Assembly (NCBI RefSeq): GCF_000236785.1 | Contig: NZ_AGUF01000104.1 | Span: 1-64,000, forward strand | Reading direction: 5' to 3' | DNA: 64,000 nt | Origin: Achromobacter arsenitoxydans SY8 | Lineage (GTDB): Bacteria; Pseudomonadota; Gammaproteobacteria; Burkholderiales; Burkholderiaceae_B | In this document: positions 29,346-40,095 of the stretch, one piece after another | How the letters are laid out: each line of letters starts with the position of its first letter | Position numbering within the stretch: the stretch's first letter is position 1 | Translations under genes and position numbers: made by a program | The notes under the pieces: model-generated | What the model saw: the letters and a program-made list of their open reading frames with translations, nothing else | The model's database searches: none | Told to the model about the DNA's origin: nothing

Positions 29346-29403
29346 GCTTGCGCCGGTGCCGCCGGCGCGGCCAAAGGCCGCGCGTGGCGCCCGGCGCGCC
29401 TTT

Positions 29404-31071
<1,668 letters not shown>

Positions 31072-31077
31072 CTATTG

Positions 31078-31083
31078 TATAAT
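31078..31083 (+). promoter_or_regulatory. Possible -10 box of the cytochrome c gene
   Basis: A perfect TATAAT lies about 220 bases before the cytochrome c ATG. No good -35 hexamer is seen at 17 bases, so the match is partial. Further downstream, at about 31253-31276, an inverted GGCGC/GCGCC with a T-run between the arms could form a hairpin in the leader. Confidence 0.3.
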
Positions 31084-31302
31084 CCGGCGTTTGCTACAGT
31101 GGTCCCCGTGCGCGGAGCCGTCTTTTTTGCTTACTGTTTAGCTGCTTTTACCGGTGTCAGGCCCCTTGCGGGAAGCACCGAAGCAGTGTCGCAGCAAGAT
31201 CGCAAGCAGGACAAGCAAAACAGGTTCGATACGGTTTACTGCGAGTGCGGGCAGGCGTAGGCGCCTTTTTGCGCCTTGATCGATGTGATCGTCGAGGTCT
31301 TC

Positions 31303-32004
31303 ATGAAGCGTGTGCTGTCCCGGATGTTGGTCGCGAGCGGGCTGTTGCTCGGCGCCTCCGCCTTCTCTGCTACGAGTTTCGCCGCCGATGGCGCTGCGGG
31401 CCCGGCCAAACCAGACGCCGCCAAGGGCGGTCAGCTGTTTGACCAGGGAGACGCGTCTCGAGGCATCATTGCCTGTGCATCCTGTCACGGCGCGGCGGGT
31501 AATAGCACCATCCCGGTGAACCCGAACCTGGCCGCGCAGCCCCACGAATATCTGGCCAAGCAGTTGGCCGATTTTCAGCTGAAGCAGGGCGCCAAAGCCC
31601 CGGTTCGCGGCGGCCCGGACGGCAATCCGAGCCCCATGTCGGCCATGGTTCAGAACCTGACGCCGGCCGATATGCAGAACATCGCGCTCTACCTGGCGCA
31701 GCAGCCGCTCAAGGAGCCCGCCACGGCAGGCCACGAGAAACTGGTTGAGCTAGGTCAAAAGATCTGGCGTGGCGGTTTGCCTGATCGCAACGTTCCTGCG
31801 TGCGCGGCATGCCATTCTGCCAATGGCGCCGGTATTCCCGGCCAGTACCCCCGCTTGTCGGGGCAGTTCCCCATTTACATCGAAGAACAGCTGAAGCTCT
31901 TCCGCAGCGGCGATCGCAAGAACGACGTCATGCACGCCATTGCGGACCGCATGTCTGATGCCGACATCAAGGCGGTGTCGGACTACGCAGCTGGCCTTCG
32001 GTAG
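31303..32004 (+). CDS. Diheme cytochrome c4-type protein
   Basis: This is a periplasmic electron carrier with two haem-binding sites. The 233 residues begin with a signal peptide (MKRVLSRMLVASGLLLGAS..., cleavage near SFAAD). Haem motifs are CASCH (Cys58-Cys61-His62) and CAACH (Cys167-Cys170-His171), each in a similar half, as in cytochrome c4. ATG 31303 follows GAGG with 5-base spacing; an in-frame start at 31276 has no ribosome-binding site. Its haem must be attached by the resB-ccsA system encoded just downstream. Confidence 0.92.
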   Translation: MKRVLSRMLVASGLLLGASAFSATSFAADGAAGPAKPDAAKGGQLFDQGDASRGIIACASCHGAAGNSTIPVNPNLAAQPHEYLAKQLADFQLKQGAKAPVRGGPDGNPSPMSAMVQNLTPADMQNIALYLAQQPLKEPATAGHEKLVELGQKIWRGGLPDRNVPACAACHSANGAGIPGQYPRLSGQFPIYIEEQLKLFRSGDRKNDVMHAIADRMSDADIKAVSDYAAGLR

Positions 32005-32089
32005 GCGATCGGCCGCAACGTGCGCGGCTGGTCCGCGTTGACGCAACTTGAGCGTGACGGAACCTGGTTCCGTCGCGCGCTGTCTATGA

Positions 32090-32122
32090 GGGGGGTAGCC
32101 AATCGCGCGGCCCCCCTTTTTT
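32090..32122 (+). terminator. Terminator after the cytochrome c gene, abutting resB
   Basis: GGGGGG at 32090-32095 pairs with CCCCCC at 32111-32116 and is followed by six T residues at 32117-32122. The resB ATG follows at 32124, so terminator and start codon are adjacent and the usual ribosome-binding position is taken by the T-tract. Confidence 0.75.
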
Positions 32123-32123
32123 C

Positions 32124-34202
32124 ATGAATTCGACCCGAACCCACTCCCGTCCCTCTTTGCGCAGCCTGCCACGCGACCTCTTCGAGCTCCTGGGGTCGAT
32201 GCGCTTCGCCGTCAGCCTGCTGATGTTCATCTGCGTGGCCAGCCTGGTGGGGACGGTTCTGCAGCAGAACCGCTCATCCAACAACTACATCGACCAGTTC
32301 GGCCCGTTCTGGTTCGAAGTGTTCGACAAGTTCTCGATCTGGCACGTGTACAACAGCTGGTGGTTCCTGCTGATCATGGGCTTTCTGGTCGTTTCCACGT
32401 CGGTGTGCCTGATCCGCAATGCGCCCAAGATGCTGCGCGACGCGCGTTCGTTCCGCGAGCACGTGCGCGAGGGCAGCCTGCGCGCCTTTCCGCACCGCGT
32501 GGAAACCCTGGAACCCACCGACGTGCCGCAAACGGCGGCGGGCCTGAAGGCCTTGCTGGGCCGGCTGGGCTATGCGGTGCGCGAACGCCAGGATCGCGAC
32601 GGCGTGCTGCTGGCGGCCAAAAAGGGCAGCGCCAACCGGCTGGGCTACGTGTTCGCCCACGCCGCCATGGTCATCATCTGTATCGGCGGCCTGCTGGATA
32701 GCGAACTGCCGACGCGCCTGCAGGTCATGTTCGGCGGCAAGCAGCCCATCGTCGACAACATGCTGATCTCCGAGGTGCCCGAAAGCGGACGCCTGTCGGT
32801 CAATAACCCGAGCTTCCGCGCCAGCGTGCTGGTGCCCGAGGGCGGCCAGGCCAGCACGGCCGTCGTCATGGTGGGGGATGGCGCGCTGGTGCAGCCCATG
32901 CCTTTCACGCTGAAGCTCAAGAAATTCATCGTCGATTACTACTCCACCGGCATGCCCAGCCGCTTCGCCAGCGAAGTCGAGGTGACAGATCCCGATACGG
33001 GCAAGACCTTCGATTCCACCATCGAAGTAAACGAGCCGCTGCGCTTCAAGGGCATGACGGTCTACCAGTCCAGCTTCGATGACGGCGGCAGCACCGTCGT
33101 GCTCAAGGGCTATCCGCTGGTGGGCGCCAACGACGCGGTGTTCGCCGTCGACGGCACGGTGGGCAAGACCAGCGAGCTGACCGCCCAGACGGCGAAAGGC
33201 CCCCGCAGCATGGGCATCGAGATCACGGCCATGCGCCCGATCAACGTGGAAGACCTGACCCGCGGCGACCCCAAGGGCGCCAACCAGAGCTTCGCCGAGC
33301 ACGTGGCGTCGGTGTCCGGCAGCGCGGCGGGCAAGAAGAACGAAAACCTGCGCAACGTGGGGCCCAGCGTCGAGTACAAGCTGATTGACGACGCCGGCCA
33401 GGCCCACGAGTTCCAGAACTACATGCTGCCCGTCGAACTGGACGGCGCCGCCGTGTTCCTGGCCGGCGTGCGCAACAATGCGTCCGAACCCTTCCGCTAT
33501 CTGCGCATCCCCGCGGATGACGACAGCTCGATCGCCGAATTCATGCGCCTGCGCGCCACCCTGGCCGATCCTGCGGCGCGCCAGGAAGCCGCGCGCCGCT
33601 TCGCCGAACGCAACAGCCCGTCGGGCGCGGATCGCCAACCTCTTCAAACCGCCGCCGAGCGCGCGCTGGACACCTTTGCCTCCGGCGGCCTGCAGGCCGT
33701 GGCGGCCTTCCTGCAGGCCAACACGCCCGCGGCGGACCTGGAGCGCGCGGCCGACGTCGTGATACGCCTGATCGGCGCCAGCATGAACGAGCTGCGCGCC
33801 ATCGCCCGCGAGCGTGCCGGACAGCCTGCTGTCGCGGTGGAGGGCCCGGAAGGCGAGCGCGCGGCGACGTGGTCCAGGCTGGCCGTGGCCGCGCTGTCCG
33901 ACCTGACCGTCTACCCGGCGCCGGTGTTCCTGTCGCTGGCCGACTTCAACCATGTGCAGGCCAGCGTGTTCCAGGTCAGCCGCACGCCGGGCAAGAACAC
34001 GGTCTACCTGGGCAGCCTGCTGCTGGTCCTGGGTGTTTTCTCGATGTTCTATATCCGGGACCGCCGCGTCTGGATCTGGATCAAGCCGCAAGGCGGCGGC
34101 AGCAGCGTCCTGGCCGCCATGACGTCACAGAAGCGTACACTCGACTTCAATCAGGAGTTCGAACGCTTCAAGCAGGCGCTGCTGCGCCAGAAGAGGTCCT
34201 AA
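32124..34202 (+). CDS. resB: Cytochrome c biogenesis protein ResB
   Basis: ResB (Ccs1) is a System II subunit that works with CcsA to move haem across the membrane and ligate it to apocytochrome c. The 692 residues have an N-terminal hydrophobic region starting LLGSMRFAVSLLMFICVASL near residue 22, a second segment WWFLLIMGFLVVST and a third near residue 175 (GYVFAHAAMVIICIGGLLDS). A large periplasmic domain and a final hydrophobic segment near 630 (TVYLGSLLLVLGVFSMFYIRD) follow. The ATG has no visible Shine-Dalgarno. The next in-frame ATG, in LGSMRF, would truncate the conserved start. Confidence 0.93.
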   Translation: MNSTRTHSRPSLRSLPRDLFELLGSMRFAVSLLMFICVASLVGTVLQQNRSSNNYIDQFGPFWFEVFDKFSIWHVYNSWWFLLIMGFLVVSTSVCLIRNAPKMLRDARSFREHVREGSLRAFPHRVETLEPTDVPQTAAGLKALLGRLGYAVRERQDRDGVLLAAKKGSANRLGYVFAHAAMVIICIGGLLDSELPTRLQVMFGGKQPIVDNMLISEVPESGRLSVNNPSFRASVLVPEGGQASTAVVMVGDGALVQPMPFTLKLKKFIVDYYSTGMPSRFASEVEVTDPDTGKTFDSTIEVNEPLRFKGMTVYQSSFDDGGSTVVLKGYPLVGANDAVFAVDGTVGKTSELTAQTAKGPRSMGIEITAMRPINVEDLTRGDPKGANQSFAEHVASVSGSAAGKKNENLRNVGPSVEYKLIDDAGQAHEFQNYMLPVELDGAAVFLAGVRNNASEPFRYLRIPADDDSSIAEFMRLRATLADPAARQEAARRFAERNSPSGADRQPLQTAAERALDTFASGGLQAVAAFLQANTPAADLERAADVVIRLIGASMNELRAIARERAGQPAVAVEGPEGERAATWSRLAVAALSDLTVYPAPVFLSLADFNHVQASVFQVSRTPGKNTVYLGSLLLVLGVFSMFYIRDRRVWIWIKPQGGGSSVLAAMTSQKRTLDFNQEFERFKQALLRQKRS

Positions 34203-34210
34203 GGTTTTTT

Positions 34211-35557
34211 ATGTCCACTACGACCACCACGCATCCTTCGTCGCCCGAAACGCTCTGGCAGGACGCCTTGTCCGAAACTGGCGACAGCCGCGCGCAGCGC
34301 GGCAAACCCGACTGGACCGACGTCGTCTTTTTCCTGTTGCTTGCCGTTGGCGCCGGGTTCGCGCTGACCCGCTATGGCAACGCGATGGACTACTACGAAA
34401 AAATCATCCTGTGCGGGACCGTGCCCGCGCTGGCCTGGCTGGGCTGGCTGTGGCGGCCCTTGCGCCGGCTGATGATCGCCTGTGCGATCTCGGCGGGGCT
34501 GGCGCTGATGCTGTACGGCACGGACCTGGCCCGCGCCGAGCAGGTGTTCTTCCTGAAGTATCTGTTTTCCTCGCAGTCCGCCATTCTCTGGATGAGCGCG
34601 CTGTTCGCGCTGGCCATGGTCTGCTACTGGATCGGCGTATTCAGCCCCACTGCCGCATGGCTGGGCACGGCGCTGACCTGGGGGGCGGTGTTCGCAGGCG
34701 TCACGGGCCTGCTGGTCCGCTGGCGCGAAGGGCACCTGATGGGGCCTGACCTGGGCCACATTCCGGTCAGCAACCTGTACGAAGTGTTCGTGCTGTTCTC
34801 GCTGATCACGGCGCTGTTCTATCTGTACTACGAACGCAAATACGCGACGCGCGCGTTGGGCGGCTTCGTGCTCCTGGTGGTGACGTCGGCCGTCGTGTTC
34901 CTGCTGTGGTATTCGTTCACGCGCGATGCGGGTCAGATCCAGCCGCTGGTGCCGGCGCTCAAGAGCTGGTGGATGAAGCTGCACGTTCCCGCCAACTTCA
35001 TCGGGTACGGCACGTTCTCGCTGGCGGCCATGGTGGGCTTCGCCTATCTGGTCAAGCAGCACGGGCAGACCACGTCCTGGGCCAAGCTTGCGCCGCTATT
35101 CATCCTGGGCGTGCTGCTGTGCGCCGAGCCCATGGTGTTCCGCACCGATGGCCTGTCGGCGACCTGGATGCTGTATTTCGGCGTGGGCGCCGTGATTGTG
35201 GGCGCCATCCTGCTGGGCCGCCGCCGCATTGCCGAGGCGCTGCCCTCGCTCGAGGTGCTGGACGACATCATGTATCGCGCCATCGCGATCGGCTTCGCGT
35301 TCTTTACGGTCGCAACCATCCTGGGCGCGCTGTGGGCGGCGGACGCCTGGGGCGCCTACTGGCAGTGGGACCCCAAGGAAACCTGGGCGCTGATCGTCTG
35401 GCTGAACTACGCGGCATGGTTGCACATGCGCCTGATCAAGGGCCTGCGCGGCACGATGGCGGCCTACTGGGCGCTGATGGGCCTTTTGATCACCGGCTTC
35501 GCCTTCCTGGGTGTGAATATGTTCCTGTCGGGCTTGCACTCGTACGGCCAGTTGTGA
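34211..35557 (+). CDS. ccsA: Cytochrome c biogenesis protein CcsA/ResC
   Basis: This is the partner of ResB, a polytopic haem-handling protein. The 448 residues contain about eight or more hydrophobic segments and the WWD-type haem motif GAYWQWDPKETWALIVW near residue 385. Other conserved segments are WMKLHVPANFIGYGTFSLAA and LHMRLIKG. ATG 34211 lies 8 bases after the resB stop. Together the two genes form a complete System II. Confidence 0.95.
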   Translation: MSTTTTTHPSSPETLWQDALSETGDSRAQRGKPDWTDVVFFLLLAVGAGFALTRYGNAMDYYEKIILCGTVPALAWLGWLWRPLRRLMIACAISAGLALMLYGTDLARAEQVFFLKYLFSSQSAILWMSALFALAMVCYWIGVFSPTAAWLGTALTWGAVFAGVTGLLVRWREGHLMGPDLGHIPVSNLYEVFVLFSLITALFYLYYERKYATRALGGFVLLVVTSAVVFLLWYSFTRDAGQIQPLVPALKSWWMKLHVPANFIGYGTFSLAAMVGFAYLVKQHGQTTSWAKLAPLFILGVLLCAEPMVFRTDGLSATWMLYFGVGAVIVGAILLGRRRIAEALPSLEVLDDIMYRAIAIGFAFFTVATILGALWAADAWGAYWQWDPKETWALIVWLNYAAWLHMRLIKGLRGTMAAYWALMGLLITGFAFLGVNMFLSGLHSYGQL

Positions 35558-35575
35558 CCATCGGCGCGCGGGCGG

Positions 35576-35959
35576 TTACGCCGCCAGCGCGAACATGGAT
35601 TTTTGCGGCGTGGCTGCCTTGAAGCCCGGTGCATTGATGGTGTTCTGCAGCGTCAGGCTGGTTACGCGCACCATCGGCGCGCCGCGCACCAGGACAGTGA
35701 ACGCCCCTGTCATGTAGCGCGCCCGGCCCATGAAGGTCTGGGAAATCAGCCCGCCGCCCACGCCGGCGGTGTCACCCAGCGTGACAGGAATCACCGTCGC
35801 CATGTTGTGCATCGGCGCGCAGCAGAGCCACACGTTCCAGACAACCGGGATGCCCATGGACGACGTCGAGACGTCGATATGCGGCACTGGCGGAACGGGC
35901 GTCTTGCACACATCCGGAAATCCAAGACCGACGCTGGGCAGTTGACAGAGGACTTGCAT
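35576..35959 (-). CDS. tagD: PAAR-like protein (DUF4150 type), T6SS spike tip
   Basis: The 127 residues form a small PAAR-like domain that sharpens the VgrG spike: MQVLCQLPSVGLGFPDV, NVWLCCAPMHNMATVIPVTL, DTAGVGGGLISQ. No C-terminal toxin extension is present. The ATG at 35959 follows AGGAG with 8-base spacing. It is the last gene of the vgrG operon. The symbol follows the naming of PAAR partners in Burkholderia T6SS loci and is an inference. Confidence 0.8.
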   Translation of the reverse strand: MQVLCQLPSVGLGFPDVCKTPVPPVPHIDVSTSSMGIPVVWNVWLCCAPMHNMATVIPVTLGDTAGVGGGLISQTFMGRARYMTGAFTVLVRGAPMVRVTSLTLQNTINAPGFKAATPQKSMFALAA

Positions 35960-36003
35960 GTAGACGGCTCCTGATGCGTTGGGGGGGCGCGGCTGCGCCG
36001 GGT

Positions 36004-37062
36004 TCAGATGGATTCGCGTCCGGCAGACCACAGCTCGGCTTCGAGCAAGGGCGCGTCGTTCTCGATGATGCCGTGGCGGTGGGTCCATCGGGCGCCATGC
36101 GTCAGCGCGCGGTGCATGCGCGTGCGCAGGAAAGTCGCGTTGCGCAGATCGGCGTGGTCCAGGTCAGCCAGCGAGAAATCCGCATCGACCAGATGGGCGT
36201 CGCGAAAGTCCGTCCTGGCGCAACGCGCGCGTTGGAAGATGCACAGGCTCAGGCTGGCGCCTTGAAGGAGGGCGTCGTCCAGCGTCGCCTCGACCCAGAT
36301 GGCGCCGTCGAAGCGGCCCTGGCGCAGGTCGGCGCCGCTCAGATCGGCCGAGGGGAACAGGCACTGCGGCGCGGATGCGCCGGAAAAGCGCGCCCCGCGC
36401 AGCGTGGAACCCTTGAAGCCGGCTTGGCGCAGGTCTGACTGCCGGAAGTCCGCAGCGTCAAGCTGGCAATCCGTGAAATGGCATAAGGGATAGGCCCGGC
36501 CGGAAAAATCCTGTCCGGCCAGATTGCATTCAATGAACATCGTGCTGGCCGCGTTGGCGCCTGAGAGCGCCACGCCACGCAGGTCCAGCTGATGGAACAG
36601 GGTATGGCTGATCCGGGCGTCCGACAAATCGGCATGCGCCATCGCGCCGCGCGAGAATACGGCGCGCTCCAGCAGCGCGGAACGCAAGGAGGCGCCTTCG
36701 AGCGAGGTGGCCGTAAAAGACGACTCGTAGAGTTCGGCGTCGTTCAGCGCGGCCCCGCCCAGGTCGCATTCCGTGAAGCTGGCGCCGCGCAATCGGCTGC
36801 CGTTGAATACGGCGCCCGGGGCCCTGCAGCGAATGAGCCGCGACAGGCTGAGGTCGACACCGCTGGCGTCCCAACGCGCCATGATGCAGTTGGTGAACTG
36901 GCTATCCTGCAGCTGGCAACCGTCCATGCGCGTGCCGTTGAAATCCACGTGATCGAAAAACGCGCCGGCCAGGTCCAGGCCGCGCAGGTCGCATCCCGCA
37001 AGGCTGAGATGTTGTATCGGTTCGCCATGCTGAATGCGGTCCCGCAGCTGATCCACATTCAT
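36004..37062 (-). CDS. Pentapeptide-repeat protein of the vgrG operon
   Basis: The 352-residue protein consists almost entirely of pentapeptide repeats (A(D/N)LXX-type): for example SLAGCDLRGLDLAGAFFDHV near residue 20 and NGSRLRGASFTECDLGGAAL. It ends with a non-repeat tail. Such repeats fold into a right-handed quadrilateral beta-helix. There is no signal peptide. It overlaps the DUF2169 gene by 4 bases and is followed by the PAAR gene, so it belongs to the spike operon. It could be cargo or a structural/chaperone partner; sequence does not decide. Confidence 0.75.
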   Translation of the reverse strand: MNVDQLRDRIQHGEPIQHLSLAGCDLRGLDLAGAFFDHVDFNGTRMDGCQLQDSQFTNCIMARWDASGVDLSLSRLIRCRAPGAVFNGSRLRGASFTECDLGGAALNDAELYESSFTATSLEGASLRSALLERAVFSRGAMAHADLSDARISHTLFHQLDLRGVALSGANAASTMFIECNLAGQDFSGRAYPLCHFTDCQLDAADFRQSDLRQAGFKGSTLRGARFSGASAPQCLFPSADLSGADLRQGRFDGAIWVEATLDDALLQGASLSLCIFQRARCARTDFRDAHLVDADFSLADLDHADLRNATFLRTRMHRALTHGARWTHRHGIIENDAPLLEAELWSAGRESI

Positions 37063-39680
37063 GCTGGCGTCTCCGGCTGTCGGACGGGCCAGCGCTTTGC
37101 GCCTTGCGTATAAGCATTGTCCAGGCTCGTACTATCGTCCATCCGCGTCTGTGCGACATCGGCGCGAAAGAGGTTCGCGCCCGTCAGATCCGCGCGCAGG
37201 AAAATGGCCTTGCCGAGCAGGCTATTGATCAGATTGGCGTTGCGCAGCCGCGCGCCGGTAAAGTCGGCGCGCACGAAGTGCGTGTCGGGCGCGGACATGT
37301 CGCTCAGGTCGGCATCCTGCAGCTGGCATTCGGAGAAGTCGCTTGCGCTCAATCGGGCGCCGCGCATGTCCGCCCCGGTAAGAATGGCGCCACGCGCGCT
37401 GCCCTGGTTGAACCGCAAGCCTTGCAGGCGGGCGCCCGTCAGTTCGACGCGCCCCGCGAACGCGCAGCCGTCCAGTGCGGCGTTTTCCATGCTGAAGCGG
37501 CCCGGGAACCCGACATCCATGAAGCTCACGCGCATCAGCGTCGCGCCGTCGAATCGGGCATTTTCCAGTGTGCCTTGCATGAATACGCATTGGTCCAGGC
37601 TCGACTCGCGAAAATCGCAGTCCTCGAGGGTGGCGTTCATGCTCGTCCATTGACTGAACGTGGCGCGACGCAGATCGCAGTGCAGGAGACGCGCCTTGTG
37701 CAGGCGGCCAAGCCGCCACGCACTGCCTGAAAAGTTGCAGTCCTCGCAGAATGCATCGTCCCACGTAGTTTCGGTGATCTGGCTCAGGGAAAAATCGGTA
37801 CGCAGGCAGTGCGCGTTGCCCAGGTTGGCGCGCGTGAGGGTGGCGCCACGCATGCAGGCGCCGGTCAGGTCCGCGCCTGTCAGCACCGCGTCGGTCAGGT
37901 CGCTGCCGTCCAGCCGGGCGTCTACGAGCCGGGCGCCGGCCAGGATCGCGCGCTGGAAATCCACATTGGACAGATCCATGCCGGACAGGTCCGCGCCGGT
38001 GAGATTCATGTCCCTGCAGTCGCGGTTGCCCTTCAGGCGTGCCTCCAGTTTGCGGCGTGTGCGTTGCGCGCGCAGCGGCGGCATGGGCGGGGGCGGAGCG
38101 AAGTGGTGCGCGGACTGTTGGTAGGCCTGATGAACCTGCGCGCCCAGTGTCTCGGACAGGGGAGGCGAAGCGTCGCCTGCGCCAGGCGCATGGCGCCGCG
38201 CCTGCGCATGCGGACTGGTGTCGAACTCGGCAATGTGCCGCTTGAGCTTGCGAGGATCGAAAGCCGCCGCAGGCTTGCCGGCGCCGTCCAGCCGCCGCAG
38301 CGCGTCGAGGTCCACGCCGGCCACCTGGGCCATGCCGGGCAGGTTGGGATCTTCCAGGGCGCGGGCCGCGGTGGCGCCCGACAGGCGCTTGGCGTCTTCC
38401 ATTTCCCGTTGCAAGCGCAGAATCGTTTGTGGCAGGTCGGCGAGCCTGGGCGCGGCCGGGGGCGGATCGAGCGGCGCCATGTACAGGTCTGGATCCAACC
38501 CCTGGGCCAGCAGCGATTCGCGTTCGCGCGCATGGCGGCGCGCCGCGCCCGCATGCACGTTACGGTTCGACGGACGGGCGTCCGGCGCTTCGGGTTCCGC
38601 CAGCTCGCCGCAGATGTCTTCCGGTACGAGTTGGGCGTCCAGCAATGCGTATACGGGGCCCAATTCAGGGTCCAGGCGTTGCCGCAGCACCTCTTCGTAA
38701 TGCGCCATGTCCCGCGGCAGCTGCGCGTGCTCCAGAGCGGGCATGATGTGCCGCACATCGGCCGCGTCGTCCTCGCGCACGTGCGCGGCGCCGTGCCAGA
38801 TCAGCGCCATCTGCGCGCGTTCGGGAAAGAACCAGGCAGTGCTCAGGCGCAGGTCCAGTTCCTGAAGCGCGGCGCCGTCGGCCTCGCGGCTGAAGAAGCA
38901 GCGCGCGCGCCATGACGGCAGGCGGCCTCGCAGCACTGGGTGCGCCGGATGCATGTTCCACAGTTCATACTCGGCGCCGCCAGTGAACGACGTATTCGGC
39001 GGTCCCCACTGGTCCGGCTGCGCCGCGTTGAAGAAACGCCAATCCATGTCTGACGCGAACCCGGGGAAATCGTGCTCCAGCCATTCCTGCCCGTAATCGC
39101 GGCCCATGTGCGCGGCCCGCTGTGGCCATTCGGCCGGCAACGGGGCAAAGCAGACCGGTGCAACGCGTTGCGCCGGGGAGCCGAGTCGCTGTAGCGGATG
39201 TTCGATATTAGGCAACCGGCGCGTGCGCACGCCGTGAATGTCTTCGTCCTGCGCCCCGATCCCCAACGGATTCTCGGCGACGCCGGGCCCCCCGTATGCG
39301 CGGCTCCAGTCCAGGCGCATGCGTTCGAACGGCTGGGGCGCGGTAACCTTGCCGTCCAGCCAATAACGGTCGCCGAACACCAGCAGCGACTTGTCTATGG
39401 ATCCGAGCTTCATTCGCACGGCGCAGGCGCCGGGGCTGCCGGAATCATGGGGATAGGCGTGGCCGCTGACGAGCGCCTCCGGGTGCAGCTTGGGCGTGGC
39501 GAGGTCCAGCGCGCCGATGCCTTCGGCGGCGGCAATCTGCCACAATTCCTGATCCGTCAGCAGCGTTGGCGACCGCGCGATATCCACCAGCGCGAATACG
39601 GCCACGCCCAGCATGTCGCGGCGTTGCCGACGGTAGGGTCGGGTCAGGATGCCAAGGCGCAGCGGCTTGATGGTTTTCAT
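37059..39680 (-). CDS. tagAB: DUF2169 adaptor fused to a pentapeptide-repeat domain
   Basis: This is an 873-residue fusion. The N-terminal part (about residues 20-300) is the DUF2169 domain. Members of that family act as adaptors or chaperones that load effectors onto VgrG. Segments GDRYWLDGKVTAPQPFERMR and RLDWSRAYGGPGVAENPLG are seen. A linker (about 340-540) is Pro/Ala/Arg-rich. From about residue 555 to the end are pentapeptide repeats (MNLTGADLSGMDLSNVDFQ). The combination resembles TagAB-type proteins of Burkholderia T6SS-5. Location 6 bases after the small membrane protein gene supports operon membership. Confidence in domains is high; function is inferred. Confidence 0.78.
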   Translation of the reverse strand: MKTIKPLRLGILTRPYRRQRRDMLGVAVFALVDIARSPTLLTDQELWQIAAAEGIGALDLATPKLHPEALVSGHAYPHDSGSPGACAVRMKLGSIDKSLLVFGDRYWLDGKVTAPQPFERMRLDWSRAYGGPGVAENPLGIGAQDEDIHGVRTRRLPNIEHPLQRLGSPAQRVAPVCFAPLPAEWPQRAAHMGRDYGQEWLEHDFPGFASDMDWRFFNAAQPDQWGPPNTSFTGGAEYELWNMHPAHPVLRGRLPSWRARCFFSREADGAALQELDLRLSTAWFFPERAQMALIWHGAAHVREDDAADVRHIMPALEHAQLPRDMAHYEEVLRQRLDPELGPVYALLDAQLVPEDICGELAEPEAPDARPSNRNVHAGAARRHARERESLLAQGLDPDLYMAPLDPPPAAPRLADLPQTILRLQREMEDAKRLSGATAARALEDPNLPGMAQVAGVDLDALRRLDGAGKPAAAFDPRKLKRHIAEFDTSPHAQARRHAPGAGDASPPLSETLGAQVHQAYQQSAHHFAPPPPMPPLRAQRTRRKLEARLKGNRDCRDMNLTGADLSGMDLSNVDFQRAILAGARLVDARLDGSDLTDAVLTGADLTGACMRGATLTRANLGNAHCLRTDFSLSQITETTWDDAFCEDCNFSGSAWRLGRLHKARLLHCDLRRATFSQWTSMNATLEDCDFRESSLDQCVFMQGTLENARFDGATLMRVSFMDVGFPGRFSMENAALDGCAFAGRVELTGARLQGLRFNQGSARGAILTGADMRGARLSASDFSECQLQDADLSDMSAPDTHFVRADFTGARLRNANLINSLLGKAIFLRADLTGANLFRADVAQTRMDDSTSLDNAYTQGAKRWPVRQPETPA

Positions 39681-39686
39681 GGGATG

Positions 39687-40088
39687 TCAGGTCGGCTGGT
39701 CCACGGCAAGTTCACGCGTTGACGGATCCACTCGCACTTGAATGGTCTTGCCCACGCCGAAGTTGGCCAGGTTCAATGGCGACAGCGGGACTTCGAGCGT
39801 GCGGGTGAAGGCCGGTGTGCACGAAGTCGCGGCGACGTCCACGGTCAGTTCGATGACGTAATACAGCGTCTCGCCGATGCGCTTGTTCGTGTCGCGCGCC
39901 GCAGTAATGCGCGCGGTGCTCGATTGCCCGCTGACCCGTATGGCCTCGCGGCGCCGCGCGTCCCTGCGGCCCGCCTCCCGGCGCCTGCTTTCGCGACGCA
40001 GCATGAAGGCGGCCTGCGCCAATGACAGCAACAGGCCCAGCAGTACCCACTTTCCCCAATCCGGCCAGGCATCCGAAAAATCCGACAT
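39687..40088 (-). CDS. Small membrane-anchored protein of the vgrG operon
   Basis: The family is not firmly recognised. The 133 residues contain one hydrophobic segment at about 16-32 (GKWVLLGLLLSLAQAAFML), then a very basic stretch (RRESRRREAGRRDARRREAI). A soluble domain of about 80 residues follows and ends GVGKTIQVRVDPSTREL. That last part resembles small beta domains with an RVDP motif seen in DUF3592-like proteins. The start at 40088 was taken as the first plausible ATG after vgrG. It sits 7 bases after vgrG and could be an immunity protein, a chaperone or a spike accessory. No clear ortholog name. Confidence 0.6.
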   Translation of the reverse strand: MSDFSDAWPDWGKWVLLGLLLSLAQAAFMLRRESRRREAGRRDARRREAIRVSGQSSTARITAARDTNKRIGETLYYVIELTVDVAATSCTPAFTRTLEVPLSPLNLANFGVGKTIQVRVDPSTRELAVDQPT

Positions 40089-40095
40089 GGCAGGC

